In this document: in pieces, positions 23,392 through 35,522 of the stretch | How positions within the stretch are numbered: position 1 is the stretch's first letter | How the letters are laid out: every line of letters starts with the position of its first letter | Source: Dioszegia crocea | Lineage: Eukaryota; Basidiomycota; Tremellomycetes; Tremellales; Bulleribasidiaceae | DNA: 64,000 bases | Direction of reading: 5' to 3' | Assembly (NCBI GenBank): GCA_001600615.1 | Contig: BCKK01000002.1 | Coordinates: forward strand, 402,809-466,808 | Notes under the pieces: generated by a model | Databases searched by the model: none | What the model was told of the DNA's origin: nothing | The model's input: only the letters and a program-made list of their open reading frames with translations | Position numbers and translations under genes: made by a program

Positions 23392-23863
23392 ACGGAGATT
23401 GTCTTGCCGTTGGGAGAGGTTGCCAAGTAGAAATTTGAATCAAGCTAGATATTATGCAGCTTGTGCTTGACTCTATCGTCACTCCGGCCTCGGATGCGGT
23501 ACTGTGCCTGCCTACTGTGCCTGCTTGTGACTGGAGCCGACGAATTTGGCCAGATACTCAAAATCTGTTCGCTTTGATCTCGAATCTCGAATAGGTACTG
23601 GGCGGTAGTCGTGTAGCTGACAACATGTGTGCAGGGTAACGTCCTCGTGCGTTCATATCCCTGTTCCCTCATAGGTCGCCAGCTAGCCTCTTCATGATCA
23701 GCTGTTGTGTATAGTGTGGGAGGTCACATGATGATGTCATCCTTTGACCAATGCAAACGTTCCTGCTCGAATTTCGCCGCCCGCTTATACGTTTGCTTTA
23801 CCTATCCGCTCTTCCTATCTTGTCTATTCAAACATCCCAAACACATCAATAGCATCAGGTATA
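23392..23863. other. Intergenic region
   Basis: 472 bp with the 6PGDH 3' UTR and the next promoter. The 11-mer ACTGTGCCTGC is repeated at 23501 and 23514. No gene is seen. Confidence 0.4.
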
Positions 23864-24935
23864 ATGTCAACTACGTCTCTGCTCCAAACGGCTTTACAAA
23901 ACTTGCACGTTTCCCAACAAACACTAAACCCCTCCTTCACTCCGCAATCCCTCTCAGTGCCCTCTACTCCGCGCCGCCACCCGCGCGCCATGTCGTCTGG
24001 CGGTAGCTCACCGCCCGACTCGAGCGATGATGCCGAGTCGGCTGATGAGGATGGGGGTTTGGAAGGTGCGCAGATGGTCAAAGTGGGGAAAGGGACGAGA
24101 CCGGGGACGCCGGTGGCGGGTCGGGGGATGGTGCTGGGGCAAAGAATGGGCGGGAAGGTTAAAGATCCTGTGAGTTGCCTGGGACGTGACGTTGATCAGT
24201 GCTGACTTGGATAGCTTCGGACATTACCAACACATCTTGCTGTGAGGGTATTCCTTCAGCTAGACGTAAGAAGTCTGGCAAGATGCGACAGGGTGTGTAA
24301 AAGATGGCATAAATCCTCTACACTGAACTATGGTGAGACCTTCTGCTTGGTATATATCACGGACTTGTGCTGATGATGCAGTATGGTTCCTCCAGAACCG
24401 CGCACTCACCCTCCCCCTCGCGGCAGTCGGCGGTATAAATGCAGGCGGTAAGATGCGCAAAACGGGACACGACACGCCCGACTATTTCGACCCATACGAC
24501 AAGACACCGCGTCTCGCCGCTCTTCCTCGCCCACCAATGCCCACATCGTCCGTTCCACAATGGAGCAAGGGAGAGTCTAAGCGCGCGTGGAAGTCTACAT
24601 TCCGGACGACATTGAAACGGTCTGACCCTAATGCGGAGGAAGAGATTGATCCTCTGCGCGTAGACATTGCCTCTCTGCATACATCGGGAATCAGCACGCC
24701 GAGTGGATTAGGGAATCATGCGCATGCAGGCGCAGGGTCGGGGGGAGCGGGTAAGTGGGCGCCGGCGGAGGGCGAGGTGGCGATGACTGCTACGGAAAGG
24801 AAAGTGGCGGCTAGGGAAGGGTATAGGGCGCTGGGTGGGCGAAAGGCAAGAGGGAAAAGAGGGATGGGTGGGGAGCTGGGTGGGAGGGATAGAGGAGGAG
24901 CAACGGATGATGGACGGTTTGACGCGCCATGGTAG
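23864..24935 (+). CDS. F-box protein
   Basis: Three exons (introns 24170-24214 and 24333-24381) give 325 codons. The second exon encodes LRTLPTHLAVRVFLQLDVRS followed by LARCDRVCKRWHKSSTLNYV, a clear F-box with the usual L-P-x-x-x-x-x-x-V-F-x-x-L-D pattern and CxxW-type end, so it likely binds Skp1 in an SCF ligase. The N-terminal 100 residues are Ser/Pro-rich and acidic. Downstream sequence has WSKGESKRAWKSTFRTTLKR and a Gly-rich basic tail; no substrate-binding repeat is recognised. Related by F-box only to the two F-box-like genes at 11.7-15.3 kb. Substrate unknown. Confidence 0.85.
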
Positions 24936-25160
24936 CTGTGCTGAGGGGGTGTAGGATTTCCCAGAGACCGGAGATTGGTAGTTATGTGGAAGGTAATCAG
25001 AAGGCTAAACAGGGGCTCGCTGTAATGCTCCTGTCACTTGTTGTGCTAGATTTAATTATTATAACCTCCTTCTACGTTCAATCAGATGTACAACTCTTAT
25101 AATCGTCCTCCAATAACGACCAATCATCTCACAAGCCTAATACCATTCGAAACCAACCTC

Positions 25161-28066
25161 TCACACCGGCCCATCCTTGGATCGGAACAACGCACTCATA
25201 CGCGCCCGATCTGTGAATATCTTTCCCGTCTTGACAGACCACAGTGGTTTTTGGACGCTGATTCCCGTACTCCGCCCTTCGGTCTTGATAACTGGGGTAG
25301 ATTGGAGAGGCGCCGAGTTTCTCTCCGATTTGACGGAGGAAATGGAGGTGGGTCGGGAAGTGCTCGATAGATCAATTGGGAGTGGTGGTATGGCCCGTAC
25401 GGCTTTAAGCACATGAGAGGGGACGATTCCGGCTTCAGTACTGGAGGTGAATTTGGTAGCCTGTGGCCGGACTTCGGGAAGGGGTCGAGCGCGAAAGGGA
25501 GGGATTTCAGGTAGACTGGTTCGGGGAGATGGTTTGGATGGGCCAGCGATAGCATTCGACTCTCGCTTGATCTGGAGAGTGGGAAGGAGCGAAGTAGGAG
25601 GAGTTGCGGATCTGGGCGATGGGATAGCGGAGCGACTGCTCGTCGGTAAAGCGAGTGACAGGACTGGTTTCCGTTCATCCACAATCAAGGCCGGCTTGTT
25701 GGGCGGGGGGATCTGTTTCTCCACCTTGACAACTTCGGCCTTCTCCTCTGCCTTGTGTCGCCTCGGGCTCGATACGCCTCTCTCCTCCTTCACCGCACTG
25801 TCCCATAGAGGCATGTCTCCGTTCTCATTCTTGACCTTCTTGGAGATCTGCGCACTATCCCTCTTTGTCATTCGTTGACGTTTACGTCTCCGTTCCTCTT
25901 CGTCTGTATCCTCCCCATCGCCATCTTCTTCGTCACCCCACTTCCCTCCGTTACTATCCCCGTCTTTCGTCGCTTGGACACCCTGAGTCGACATATCAAT
26001 CCCAGCTAATCGCTGCAGCTGATCTGCAGCTTGGGCCGATCTGGACGACCCCACACTTCGCCCTTCCCCACCTGACGACATTGTAGACGCAGAGTCAGGC
26101 AGGAAATCATCCCTCTCAGACGGGCCCGCCGTATCCGCCGCCAACGCCGCTTTCAAGCCTTCCGCAATTGCTTTTGTGGCTTTGAGCTCTTTGATCCGAG
26201 TCCGAGTGAAGCGAGTCGCAAAATAGGCATCGCGCTCGACGATCATTCGGTCGTATGCCCCCGGCTGAAGGAGGTGGGAGAAGATTTCGGGGAGGTGATA
26301 GTAGTCGAGCCCGGCATACAGGGGGACGAGGGTATTTGGGGAGATAGCATGAGGTTGGAAGAGGCCAACGAGGGATTGGAGCTCTGGTAATGGGGAATGA
26401 CGGGCGATAGGGCATATCTGAAGAGATCAGTGAGACACCATTTCAAGAGCGAAGCAACAGAGACTTACGATATTGAGAGGCCATAAGCCTGGCTCGCCCC
26501 GAGACTCCTGCTCGCTCGCCAACTGGAGCTTCTTGGTAAACTCATCTCGCTCCAATGTCCAAGTGGCAGTTTTGACCTCTGCCATATTAACATGCACAAT
26601 CCGCTTGTCCATATTCCAAACCCTGCCACCTCCTCGCTCGTACGTCCGGCACACCTCACACTTGTCGAAGCGCTCACATGCGTGGAAGCGGGTTGTGTGG
26701 GGGTCGGTGGTAGTGCATGCTGAGAGGAAAGGATCGGATTTGATCGCAGAGTAGATACTCTGTTTGTATCGATCGATATGGACCAGGGAGTCGAAATATC
26801 GCGCCACCTCTTTTACTACGTCTTCCCAGCTATACCATCAGCTCTCCCCCGGACCACAGGCTAGACCTTCAGTCTGGCTTACCCAAAACACCACACGTTG
26901 AGGAAGAAGATGGTATCGGGGGGATACTGGCCCATGTGCCCTAGAAGATCTCTCAGAGCGTCTTCCTGTATATATCAGCTTAAGCCGTATCAGGCCGCAA
27001 TAGCGCAATCACCTACCTTTTCTGGCATATCGCCCGTTCCCAAGCTGTAGCATAAGCACGCATGCAGATCGAGTTTCGTATTCCATAGACTCACAAAGCA
27101 CTTGTATCCAAGTAGATTCTATACAAAACCCTCCTCCCACTCCCTGTTACCCGGCCACTCCCAACCCTTCCCTTCTCGTCTTGAAGTGAAGAGCCCCCTT
27201 CAGCGTATTCGGCGCTCGGGTTGGTGTAGGTAGAAGTGGGAACCAGGAATTCCTGGATAACTGGATTCCGCTTCAACGTTTCGATGAAGAGCTTGTCACA
27301 CCGGATGTCGCCAGTGTGCAGGACTGATCTCTGTGGCGAGGTGATGAGAAACCTTCTCGTCAGCAGGCGAGTTCATACCTATGGTCCAGTCGCAGGAACC
27401 CCTTCAAACTCACATTGTGGAGCCTGGGCAATGATTCGCGTCAAGGAGGGTGATTGTCACCCGTATTGGCGTTCCATCCGCCTGAGAGCCCAAGATGTAC
27501 TCCCTGGGATCTCCGATAGGTACAGCCTCCTGTCTCGTCAGGTCCACCCTCGCTCAATACTGGACGACAACGAGATGTAGGAAAAGCTGAGCGGAAAAGA
27601 ACTCACGAGCATATCCACCACCCGTTCAGACCTCTTCCCTACATCATACCTCTTGGCCCTCAGCCCGGCGTACTTGAGACCAATGATCTCCTTGGTCCCG
27701 TTCGCAAGAAAGCCTCGCGCCTTCTCCGCTTCAAGACGAAGCAGCATACGCTTCGTATCAGGCGAACAAATAATTTTGCCTGTGAATTCATTTGAGAGAC
27801 CAAGCAGATGGTCCGAATGGACATGGGTCAGAAGGAAGAGTTGAGCGGAGGCTGCGGAGTAGGACGTCGGTCTTGATGCAGGGGGAGAAAGAGTCGGGTC
27901 GTATGGATGCGGTATGTCGAAGTAAGTGATCTCATCCTTGGCCTTTCGAGGTGGAGACGTGAAGCAGTCAACTCGGATCTGGGGGAATTCAAGGATGTAG
28001 CCGTCTATCCAGTGAGTAAACTCCAGCATGATTGAAGGTGTCAGGCTTACTGTATATACCGGCCAT
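25161..28066 (-). CDS. Artemis/SNM1-type beta-CASP nuclease
   Basis: Metallo-beta-lactamase DNA nuclease for crosslink and end-processing repair. A first exon MAGIYN joins across a 46-nt intron to GYILEFPQIRVDCF, as in Artemis-like proteins. Metal motifs follow in order: HVHSDH (motif 2), LLDANHCPGSTM (motif 3), SVLHTGDIR (motif 4) and then YLDT (beta-CASP). Further exons carry DTIFFLNVWCFGYEDVVKEV and a DRMBL-like stretch LPELQSLVGLFQPHAISPNT. The C-terminal 360 residues are Ser/Pro-rich, with the basic run RRRKRQRMTKR, and lack similarity. The tail makes it more Artemis-like than Pso2-like, but the class is not settled by sequence alone. One or two internal exon borders near 27.0-27.1 kb are approximate. 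Confidence 0.85.
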
Positions 28067-28293
28067 GGCGCTCTGAGCGCATGGAGGGAGTGTTGGATGG
28101 AATATGTATGAAGTGTGAAGGGAGGACGCGAAAGTGGACACCAAAAGTGGAGGACGTGACGAGAGATGACTGGATTCCGATTACTATCCTGCATCAAACT
28201 ATATACATCTATGGAAACAAACAACAGGCTCGTCAAGATACGTTAACTCTATTAGATACGATTACAGATCCGCCCTCTAAGATACTCGACTCG

Positions 28294-29491
28294 TTAAAAT
28301 GTAGACTGTGCGATCCTCTCTTGCGAGACTGACCGCCTGGCAAGCGCCTCTTCCGCCATCTCCTCCTCGACGCTGTCCATGCTGCCCCGCCTGGACTGCT
28401 GACTTTCGCTGCTGGCCTCCCTGGACCTGCCGACTCGCTTGTGTCGCAGAGTGAAGACAGCCTGCTCTTGCTTCTCCTTTGCGATTCTGATCGCCGCTTG
28501 GGATGGGCAGAAGAGGGGTCTGGCGGCGGGGACGGCCAGTTTGCGGTGGACTGAGGGAAGGGCAAGAGGATAGAGGGAAAGAACGCCTTCCTTGTCCATC
28601 CAGCATTGGACGGGGGCAAGTGAGCCGCCGGGAGTGTGGACCGCCATGGCTGATTGGGGGAGAAGCTGAGATGATGAAGTCCGGGAGAGGGACAATTCGG
28701 AGGGGGTGACGATGTACTCTTGCGAGATGGAGGAGTCGGTTTGACCGTTGGATGACGAGATGGAATTGCGGCGGGAGGCAGTGTAGGTAGATAACTCGTC
28801 TGAGTCCTTGTGCACGCACAAATCACAGACTCGCTCTTTGACGAGATTGTGTTCGGCGTCATAGAGCAAGGCACGGTTGTTGGAGTGGGATGAGCAGAAG
28901 AGGAGGCCGCACTTCCGGCAGTGGTGTCGACGGGGACCGAGGGCAAAGTAGGAGGCGGAGGGAGCGAAGATGGCGCTGCAGAAGGGGTGTGTGCAGAGCG
29001 CGGACGAGCCATCAGGCTGCCACTGCTCTCGGGGGATGGCGTGGCCAAGGGAACCATCTCTGACCGCAGTGAGTTTTGCGGTGCAGGGCTCGTTGGTAGC
29101 GCAGGGGAACTCGGGGTGTGCGACGTCGCTCGACATGGACGAGGTAGGGTCCTGGTTAAGGTAGCCCATTCCCGAGGATGTCGAAGCGATGGCCTGATGT
29201 GTGGATGAAAGGTAGATTGACGAGGCACACGAGTACGGTGCGTTGAGATCAGTCTGCGAGGTGGCTGACGGTATCAGTTGCAGATCCTGATTCAGAGATG
29301 AAAGACTCACAGTTCGCCCGGCTTCTCTTGCCAGCAATAACAAATGTCTCTGTGAGGTGCCTAGACTCGTGCGTCTCGAGATGAGTGCGCTGAGCTGTTG
29401 TCAAGTCGTTGGTAGGGGAGTGAGGTTGTGGAGGGAGACTGGAGGGACGATGCTGCTGAAGCAGAGAAGAGTCGGAGGATGTGTGTGACAT
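28294..29491 (-). CDS. FYVE zinc-finger protein
   Basis: Two exons: MSHTSSDSSLLQQHRPSSL begins a Ser/Gln-rich leader, then one 46-nt intron (about 29269-29314) continues into the main exon. A FYVE domain is visible around residues 140-215: W followed by CTHPFC, then GPRRHHCRKCGLLFCSSH with the phosphoinositide-binding RRHHCRKCG core, and ERVCDLC. The spacing CxxxxC and the His in place of the last Cys of the second pair occur in a fungal FYVE subfamily. The remainder is low-complexity, ending with a coiled, charged stretch. It likely binds PI3P on endosomal membranes. Role beyond that is unknown. Confidence 0.86.
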
Positions 29492-30907
29492 TCTGGGGTT
29501 GCTGCGGGCGTGTCTAGATGGAAAAGGGCAGGGCGCAGAAGCTGCGTTTGTTGTTGGTGTTTCAGGTAGTGTTGACGGTGCGAGTTGGCTGACGAGATGC
29601 AGCAGATGAAGGGTAACGAGACGAGAGACGGGGCTATTGGAAGAGAGAGATGAGTAGTCGGAGGTAGATATATAACAGCAACAGCAGACAGCACCACCCC
29701 GCTCCTCCAATGCGATGTCCGATATAGGTCGGACGAGCAGCTTGCTCTCTCTAACGGCGCTGTAACCAAAAGAAAGTCGGGGAGGAGAGTCTTACCGCCG
29801 CCGCCGGTCCCTTTCAAACTCCGATCACCCCTCCCTTAGATCCGGACACACCGGACAAACCTTAATCCCCATCTATCCCCCGAGAATCGCCTCCGAGGAC
29901 CCTGAATAGCACTGAAACCACATGAAACCGTGTGTGTTTCCCTGAATGACCCTGCGCTATCCCGCCATGTCCGAGCTCGCCGATCTTGTCCGAAGCGCTT
30001 TCGGCCTCGGATTCAAATCTTATCCGCGTTATGCATATTACACCAAGCCATACTTCATGCGGTCAAAGCTGGGCAATTTGCCTATGTATTCTCATCGCCT
30101 TATGGCCCAGTTTGATTCCCACAAAGTCTGGACCCCTGGACCCACCTCAATAGCGTCAAATGGACCGGTTGCTTCGCTTGCGGACAGCACTAATTTAGTA
30201 GTCTTGCTTGTATTGGTTACCAGCTGCTAGTGGCGGACTCTCAGATCGTCCACTCCGCCACCGGTCGGCTTTGGTCGGAGATGGCTCGCAAGGTCTTGAT
30301 GAGTGACTCATGCGGCTCCGAGACATCTTTGTATGCACAGTGTATACACAGCGTGCTCGCGTCGCGGCAGATCTCCGGTTCCAGAATTGTCACCCGTATA
30401 CGTATCCGGTCGTGTGCCGCTTCCATGGGCAGTCCACGATCGCGTCGCAGCAACCTCGGCTTTTCCGTTCAGTTGTAAACCTTTGTGCACCTGCCCCCAA
30501 GGCACTGACGGCACGGCTTAGCAAAAGCACAGGTCATCGATTAGTCATATCGTATAACAGCTGGTCCCGTGGTGGATTGTGGGATTTTGGCCAGAGCGGC
30601 AATGGTCAAGCGAGAACGTAAAGCCTGGACTCTGACAGCATTGGGCATGCATCTGCCCTCCACCGGCGATGAGTACTGAGGTACTGAGGTATGTGCTGAA
30701 GCAATTGCGATGACTAAGCATCCGCACTAGACTTTGTTTTCTCATGACCAAGAGTATGCAGTTCCAGACCGGTCCATCAATCCATACCCCTATTATAAAT
30801 GTTCGAGAAGCTCGATTGACATGTAGGCCAAAGTCGGCCAGCTTCAGAGTTCACTGCGCTGAAAGACTGAAGGCTCCATTCCCTCTTCATTGACTGCTGC
30901 AAGCCAT
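29492..30907. other. Gene-free stretch of about 1.4 kb
   Basis: Upstream of the FYVE gene and downstream of the CBS gene. Short open frames (for example 29946-30230 plus) have no family features, no good splice partners and no conserved motif. A tandem GTACTGAG pair sits at about 30672-30689. No tRNA arms or box motifs were recognised. Confidence 0.5.
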
Positions 30908-31913
30908 TCATCCTCTCCGCTTGACAAACGTCTGCAAAATCAGCCACCTCTTATCACCTCCGCTAAATGCATTCACTCACCTCCAGGTCATGCAATGTCG
31001 CTACAGCCAGGACCCACTTGCGTTGATAGTCCGTCACTGTGGAGATCAGCTGAAAAGTATAAATCAGGGAGTACACGCTCCTCCTCGTCAGAATGACGGA
31101 AGCGCTTATGAACGGTTACTGATTCCCACTAAATGCTCCAAGATCTATAGGAACCGAAAGAGGCTAAAACGCCAGCAACGATTGCTTACCTAGTGCGAAG
31201 TCGGTGCCTTTTGATCGGAAGAACTCTTCCAGCTCCTCCAACGGGGTATCGGGCGTAATGACGGTGTAGGGGTGGGATTTAGAGGCGAGAGGGAAATGCG
31301 TTGTATGGCGATCCGCCCGTGTCAGCTATTTTACGGAGATAACAACCATTTACGGTTACTCGGGTCGTGGTAGGGGCGTGAGAGTGCGGGGTATCAGATT
31401 CCGGAAAAAGCAGGCGGAGTAACAGGAGGTAGCATGACGACATGGATAAGAAGGCTAGACTCACAAAGCTGATCGTCGTCCTTGGCCTCGCCACGGCCGT
31501 ATTTCTCCTTTAGCGAGGGGATGTTGAGATAGCCGATAGGCTTCCGCCGATCACTGAGAACTCTGCGCTATCAGTACATGCATGGCAGCTCCACCGATAG
31601 ATATGACTCCGGCTGCGCCGCTGCGGCTCCATGGTAGTGACTCGGACTGATGACTGACGGTAATTGATCAAACTCCCGCTCATAAGCTGCCTCCAAGGCT
31701 CGGGCCAGGGGCGCATCATGAGGCAAGCAGAATGCAGGCGGAAGCTGTAGGTCCTACATACGCTCAACGAATGCCCTATACCGCACGGACGAAAGGGTGA
31801 AGGGGGAACGTTGAACATACATCTACTACTGCCCCGCGGTACTTGGCACCGGGCGGCAAGCTTGTTGTTGAGTTTCCGGGGGTCGGCGTTGTGTCTTTAT
31901 CTGACATTGGCAT
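30908..31913 (-). CDS. Small CBS-domain protein
   Basis: Fungal CBS-pair protein of unknown ligand. The start MPMSDKDTTPTPGNSTTSL leads to KYRGAVVD; later exons give LPPAFCLPHDAPLARALEAA, PIGYLNIPSLKEKYGRGEAK, HPYTVITPDTPLEELEEFF, VTDYQRKWVLAVATLHDLE and the end TFVKRRG. These blocks follow the order of two CBS motifs as in basidiomycete and ascomycete homologues. The gene contains at least four introns. The one beginning at GTGAGT (donor at about 31462) cannot be joined in frame with any AG acceptor; the frame fits a junction at 31301/31300, after ACAA. The N-terminal exon is followed by an intron at VVD. A role in adenine-nucleotide sensing is only a guess. Confidence 0.85.
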
Positions 31914-32137
31914 TGCTGTGTAGCTTTAGGAGTGGATGCAGTGCTGAGATGCCAGCTGTACCTACATGAGGTTGGAGTCGCGACCGGCCGGATCTTGGTG
32001 AGGAATGCTGCGATTTGGGTGACGCGATGTGACTTTCCCACGGTTGATTCTTGTCGGTTGTTACGTAGCCGGCTCCGACAACACTCAATGCAGCCCATGG
32101 CTGCTCCGAGTATATTGTTTGCCAGCTAGCTAGCTAT

Positions 32138-32155
32138 AGCAGTAGGGGTACTGCT
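32138..32155. repeat. Short hairpin in the 5' leader of the ABC transporter gene
   Basis: AGCAGTA and TACTGCT form a perfect 7-bp stem with a GGGG loop, ending 12 bp before the proposed start codon. It could affect initiation, but short hairpins arise by chance. Confidence 0.4.
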
Positions 32156-32166
32156 ACTCCATCGCC

Positions 32167-35100
32167 ATGTCTGCACCGCATGCGCTATCCGCTCCCACCG
32201 CTCTGGGGTTCACGCACCGACGACAGGCCTTGATTGTCGCAATCCTGGCCTTGGCACTCAGCAGATCTGCCAGCCCCGAGGCATCCAAAGCGGTATTTGA
32301 TGCAATCTCAATGCGGAACTGGAGGGAGAGGGAGGCGAGGGAGAGGGAGGAGAAAAGGAGACGGTTGCTTGAGACGCCATTGTGCGTGGCACAGATCGTC
32401 GCCTTGTGGTATTCAGCTAAAGTCATAGAAACACCCCTGCTTTAGAGAGGAAAATGGTTGATCTGGTGAGCCAACAGATGGATCATCCTTTCGGCTCATG
32501 GGGCCAGACTGACATGTGTAGTACATACCAGACCCCTCAGGACCCTCTCGAACGCTTCTCGTACCCCACCGCGGCCGGATCTCGAGAGTGCGTATCACGC
32601 CGACCCCTCAAGCGCTATACGCAGAGCATCTGAAGCTCTTCCCACCACTCAAACCGGGTGAGAAGCTCGGGGTGAACAAGAGATTCTGGTCCATGCTGGC
32701 TTCGGTGCTTCGAGTGGCATTTCCAAGGTCAGCTAGGTCCATCGTTGTTTCGTAATGGACGAAAGCTGAAGCGTCATAGCAAGACGGGAAAGGAGGCGTT
32801 TCTGCTTGCGCTACATACGTTCTTCCTTGTAGTGAGGACGGTGTTGAGTGTTATGGTGGCTAGGCTGGATGGAAGGATAGTTCGTGATCTGGTAAGTCTA
32901 GATCTCTGCTTTGGCCGGGCTTGATTAGCACTGATACAGTCCTGTAGGTGTCTGCGAATGGAAAGGGCTTCATTCGGGGTCTCGGATGGTGGTTCGCATT
33001 AGCTCTGCCGAGCACCTATACCAATGCTATGGTCAGTACGAGACATGAGCATCACGTCGTTCTTGAATCTCGACAATTTTGAGCTGACCGTTGCAGATCC
33101 GTTTTCTAGAGAGAAAGTTGGCTCTTGCTTTCAGGACAAATCTCACCCGATACATACATGACCTATACCTGTGAGCTGACTCCTGGGTCATCGCGAGTAG
33201 AGCTGACGATGACACAGCAACGATAATCTCAATTACTACAAGTTCGGTCTCGGCTTGGGAGCTGTAGCGGCCCCTGCGTCCGGCGATGGGAAGAAAAAAG
33301 GGGGAGAAGCAACTGATGCCGCGGCGGGTGGAGCGGACCAGTGCGTGTACTCCTTACTCTGGACTGACAAGTGCTGACTCGTGTCCAGGCTGATTACCAC
33401 CGATCTTGCGAGATTCTGCGATGCGCTCGCGGCCTTGTAGTAAGTTTCTCCCTGAGCTCTTATACATCTTGTCGTGTCATATCGCTAATCAGTTAGCGGG
33501 AACATGGGCAAGCCCTTCCTCGATATGGTCATCTTCACATCGCAACTCGCCGCCGGCTTGGGCCCGCTGGGCACTATCGGCCTGTTCGCAAACTATGGCT
33601 TCACCGCTTGGGTGCTCAAAAAGGCCACGCCGGCATTTGGAAAGATGGCAGCGGTCGAAGCCAGGCTAGAAGGAGAATACCGTGCGGGCCTAGGCAGGAT
33701 AGGCCGGGATGGTGAAGAGGTGGCGTAAGCCTTGCTTGTCATCCATAAGTGACGCACGCTAATTTGTCTAGCTTCTACAATGGCGGCGAGAGAGAGAAGG
33801 CGATTCTTACAGAAGCGTACCAAAAGCTTAAGCGACACGTTCACGCAGTCTTCAAAGTCCGCATACCGTATGGCATGACTGAAGACTTCGTGATCAAGTA
33901 CCTGTGGTCTGCTGTGGGGTACGGCTTGATGTCGATACCCATCTTGTTCCCTGCACCTGGGGAAGCCAAGGCTGTGGATCTGCAGGACAAAGTGGCGCAT
34001 CGGACCGAGAGTAAGTGCGACCTCTGAAGCCAGGTCGGATATGGCTGATGATTCTAGGTTACGTGTCTAATCGGCGGTTGCTGCTTTCGCTGGCCGATGC
34101 CGGTGGACGATTGATGTACTCTGGGAAAGACCTAGCAGAGCTCTCAGGCTATACTAGCCGGGTATACTCTTTGCTTGCGTCACTACACTCGCTGGATAAT
34201 GGTATATATCAGGAGAATCCTCGACCGGAGACGCTACCTCCTCAACAGGTGGGTTTTGTCGACTCATGGCTTAGTTTCTTAGCTTATGATTCAGGAGTTC
34301 TACGATATGGCCGGCGTGCGAGGCCGAGTGATCTTGGGTCGAGATCATCTAGTATTGAAAGGTGTACCCATTGTCGCTCCCGCCGGAGGCACTGCAGGTG
34401 CAGAAAGAGGAGGCGAGGAGTTGATTAGGAGTTTAGATCTAAGAGTCGAGAAGGGGCAACATACGCTTATTACTGGACCAAAGTGAGTCACAGTCTCCTG
34501 GAGATAGAGGAGGTGCTGATCTCGCCTTAGTGGTGTAGGAAAGACGTCGATTGCTCGGATTGTTGCTCAGCTTTGGCCGACTTGGTCCGGCTTGATGGAA
34601 AGACCTATACATGGCGAAGGGGGGATATTCTTCTTGCCTCAAAGACCGTACTTGAGTATAGGAAGTCTGCGAGATCAGTAAGTGTAGTCATAACGTGGAA
34701 TTGAATGTACATTGCTGACAATTGCAGGGTAATATAGTGAGCTTTTGCCGCATGGTCACTAGGACGTTGCCTGGGTATGAGAACTGACACATACAGCCCA
34801 CACACATACGCCGAGATGAAGTCTCGAGGTCGGACAGATGCCGAGCTTGTGGAGATTCTCGAACGCGTCCATCTCGCTTACCTGCCTGGGCGCGAAGGTG
34901 GCTGGGAGACCAGAAAGGAGTGGAAGGATGTTCTGTCAGGAGGTGAAAAGCAAAGAATGGGAATGGCTAGACTATTGTAAGCCTTATCGGCTTTTCAATC
35001 CTACAAGCTGACGGGCCCAGCTATCACCGGCCAAACTACGCTATCCTTGATGAATGTACCTCGGCCGTCTCGTCCGATGTGGAAGGGTTGATGTATGAGC

Positions 35101-35522
35101 ACGCGAAGAGTATGGGGATCACCCTGGTGACAATCTCGTACGTCTCGCTATCCCCCTTCAATCCGAAGTTGAAGCTGACGCACAGCCATCGTCCCTCATT
35201 ATTGAAATACCACAATCGTCATCTCCGCCTGGGCGAATCGCAAACTGCCGCCCCGGGCTCTCCACTCGCATCCACCTCATCTCTCAATCTGAAAGCAATG
35301 GGTATGGGCGGACTCGGCATGTCGTCTATACCGCCAATCTCACCTGGCCCTCTGCCTCAGGCTCAGGGGTGGCAATTGACAGTTCTGGACGCTGGGACTG
35401 CGGAGGAGAAGATGGAGCTAGAAGCTGAGATTGAGAGGCTGGAGAGGGTTTTGGAGAGTGAAGTGGGAGAGTGGGAGAAGAGGTTGGGTGATATCAATGA
35501 AGAGTTGAAGGGGAAGAAATAG
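32167..35522 (+). CDS. Peroxisomal long-chain fatty acyl-CoA half-transporter (ABCD family)
   Basis: ABC half-transporter of the Pxa1/Pxa2 (ALD) family, importing very-long-chain acyl-CoA into peroxisomes as a dimer. The transmembrane half is seen in [20 protein letters not shown] and the conserved NYYK. The nucleotide-binding half carries Walker A GPNGVGKTS, split by an intron inside the Asn codon, the signature [14 protein letters not shown], Walker B YAILDE and the switch His in TISHRP. It ends with a helical Glu/Arg stretch. An odd Gly/Ala/Lys-rich run replaces the usual segment after NYYK. The first exon ([20 protein letters not shown]) and its join to the later exons are tentative, because phase does not match simply. 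Confidence 0.88.

Noticed and set aside
28233..29228. 331-codon Pro/Ser-rich minus-strand frame overlapping the FYVE gene
   Set aside because: It is an out-of-frame reading of the FYVE exon; the FYVE frame has the conserved zinc ligands.
29946..30230. 94-codon plus-strand frame in the gene-free gap
   Set aside because: No recognised motif, no splice partners and no clear promoter.
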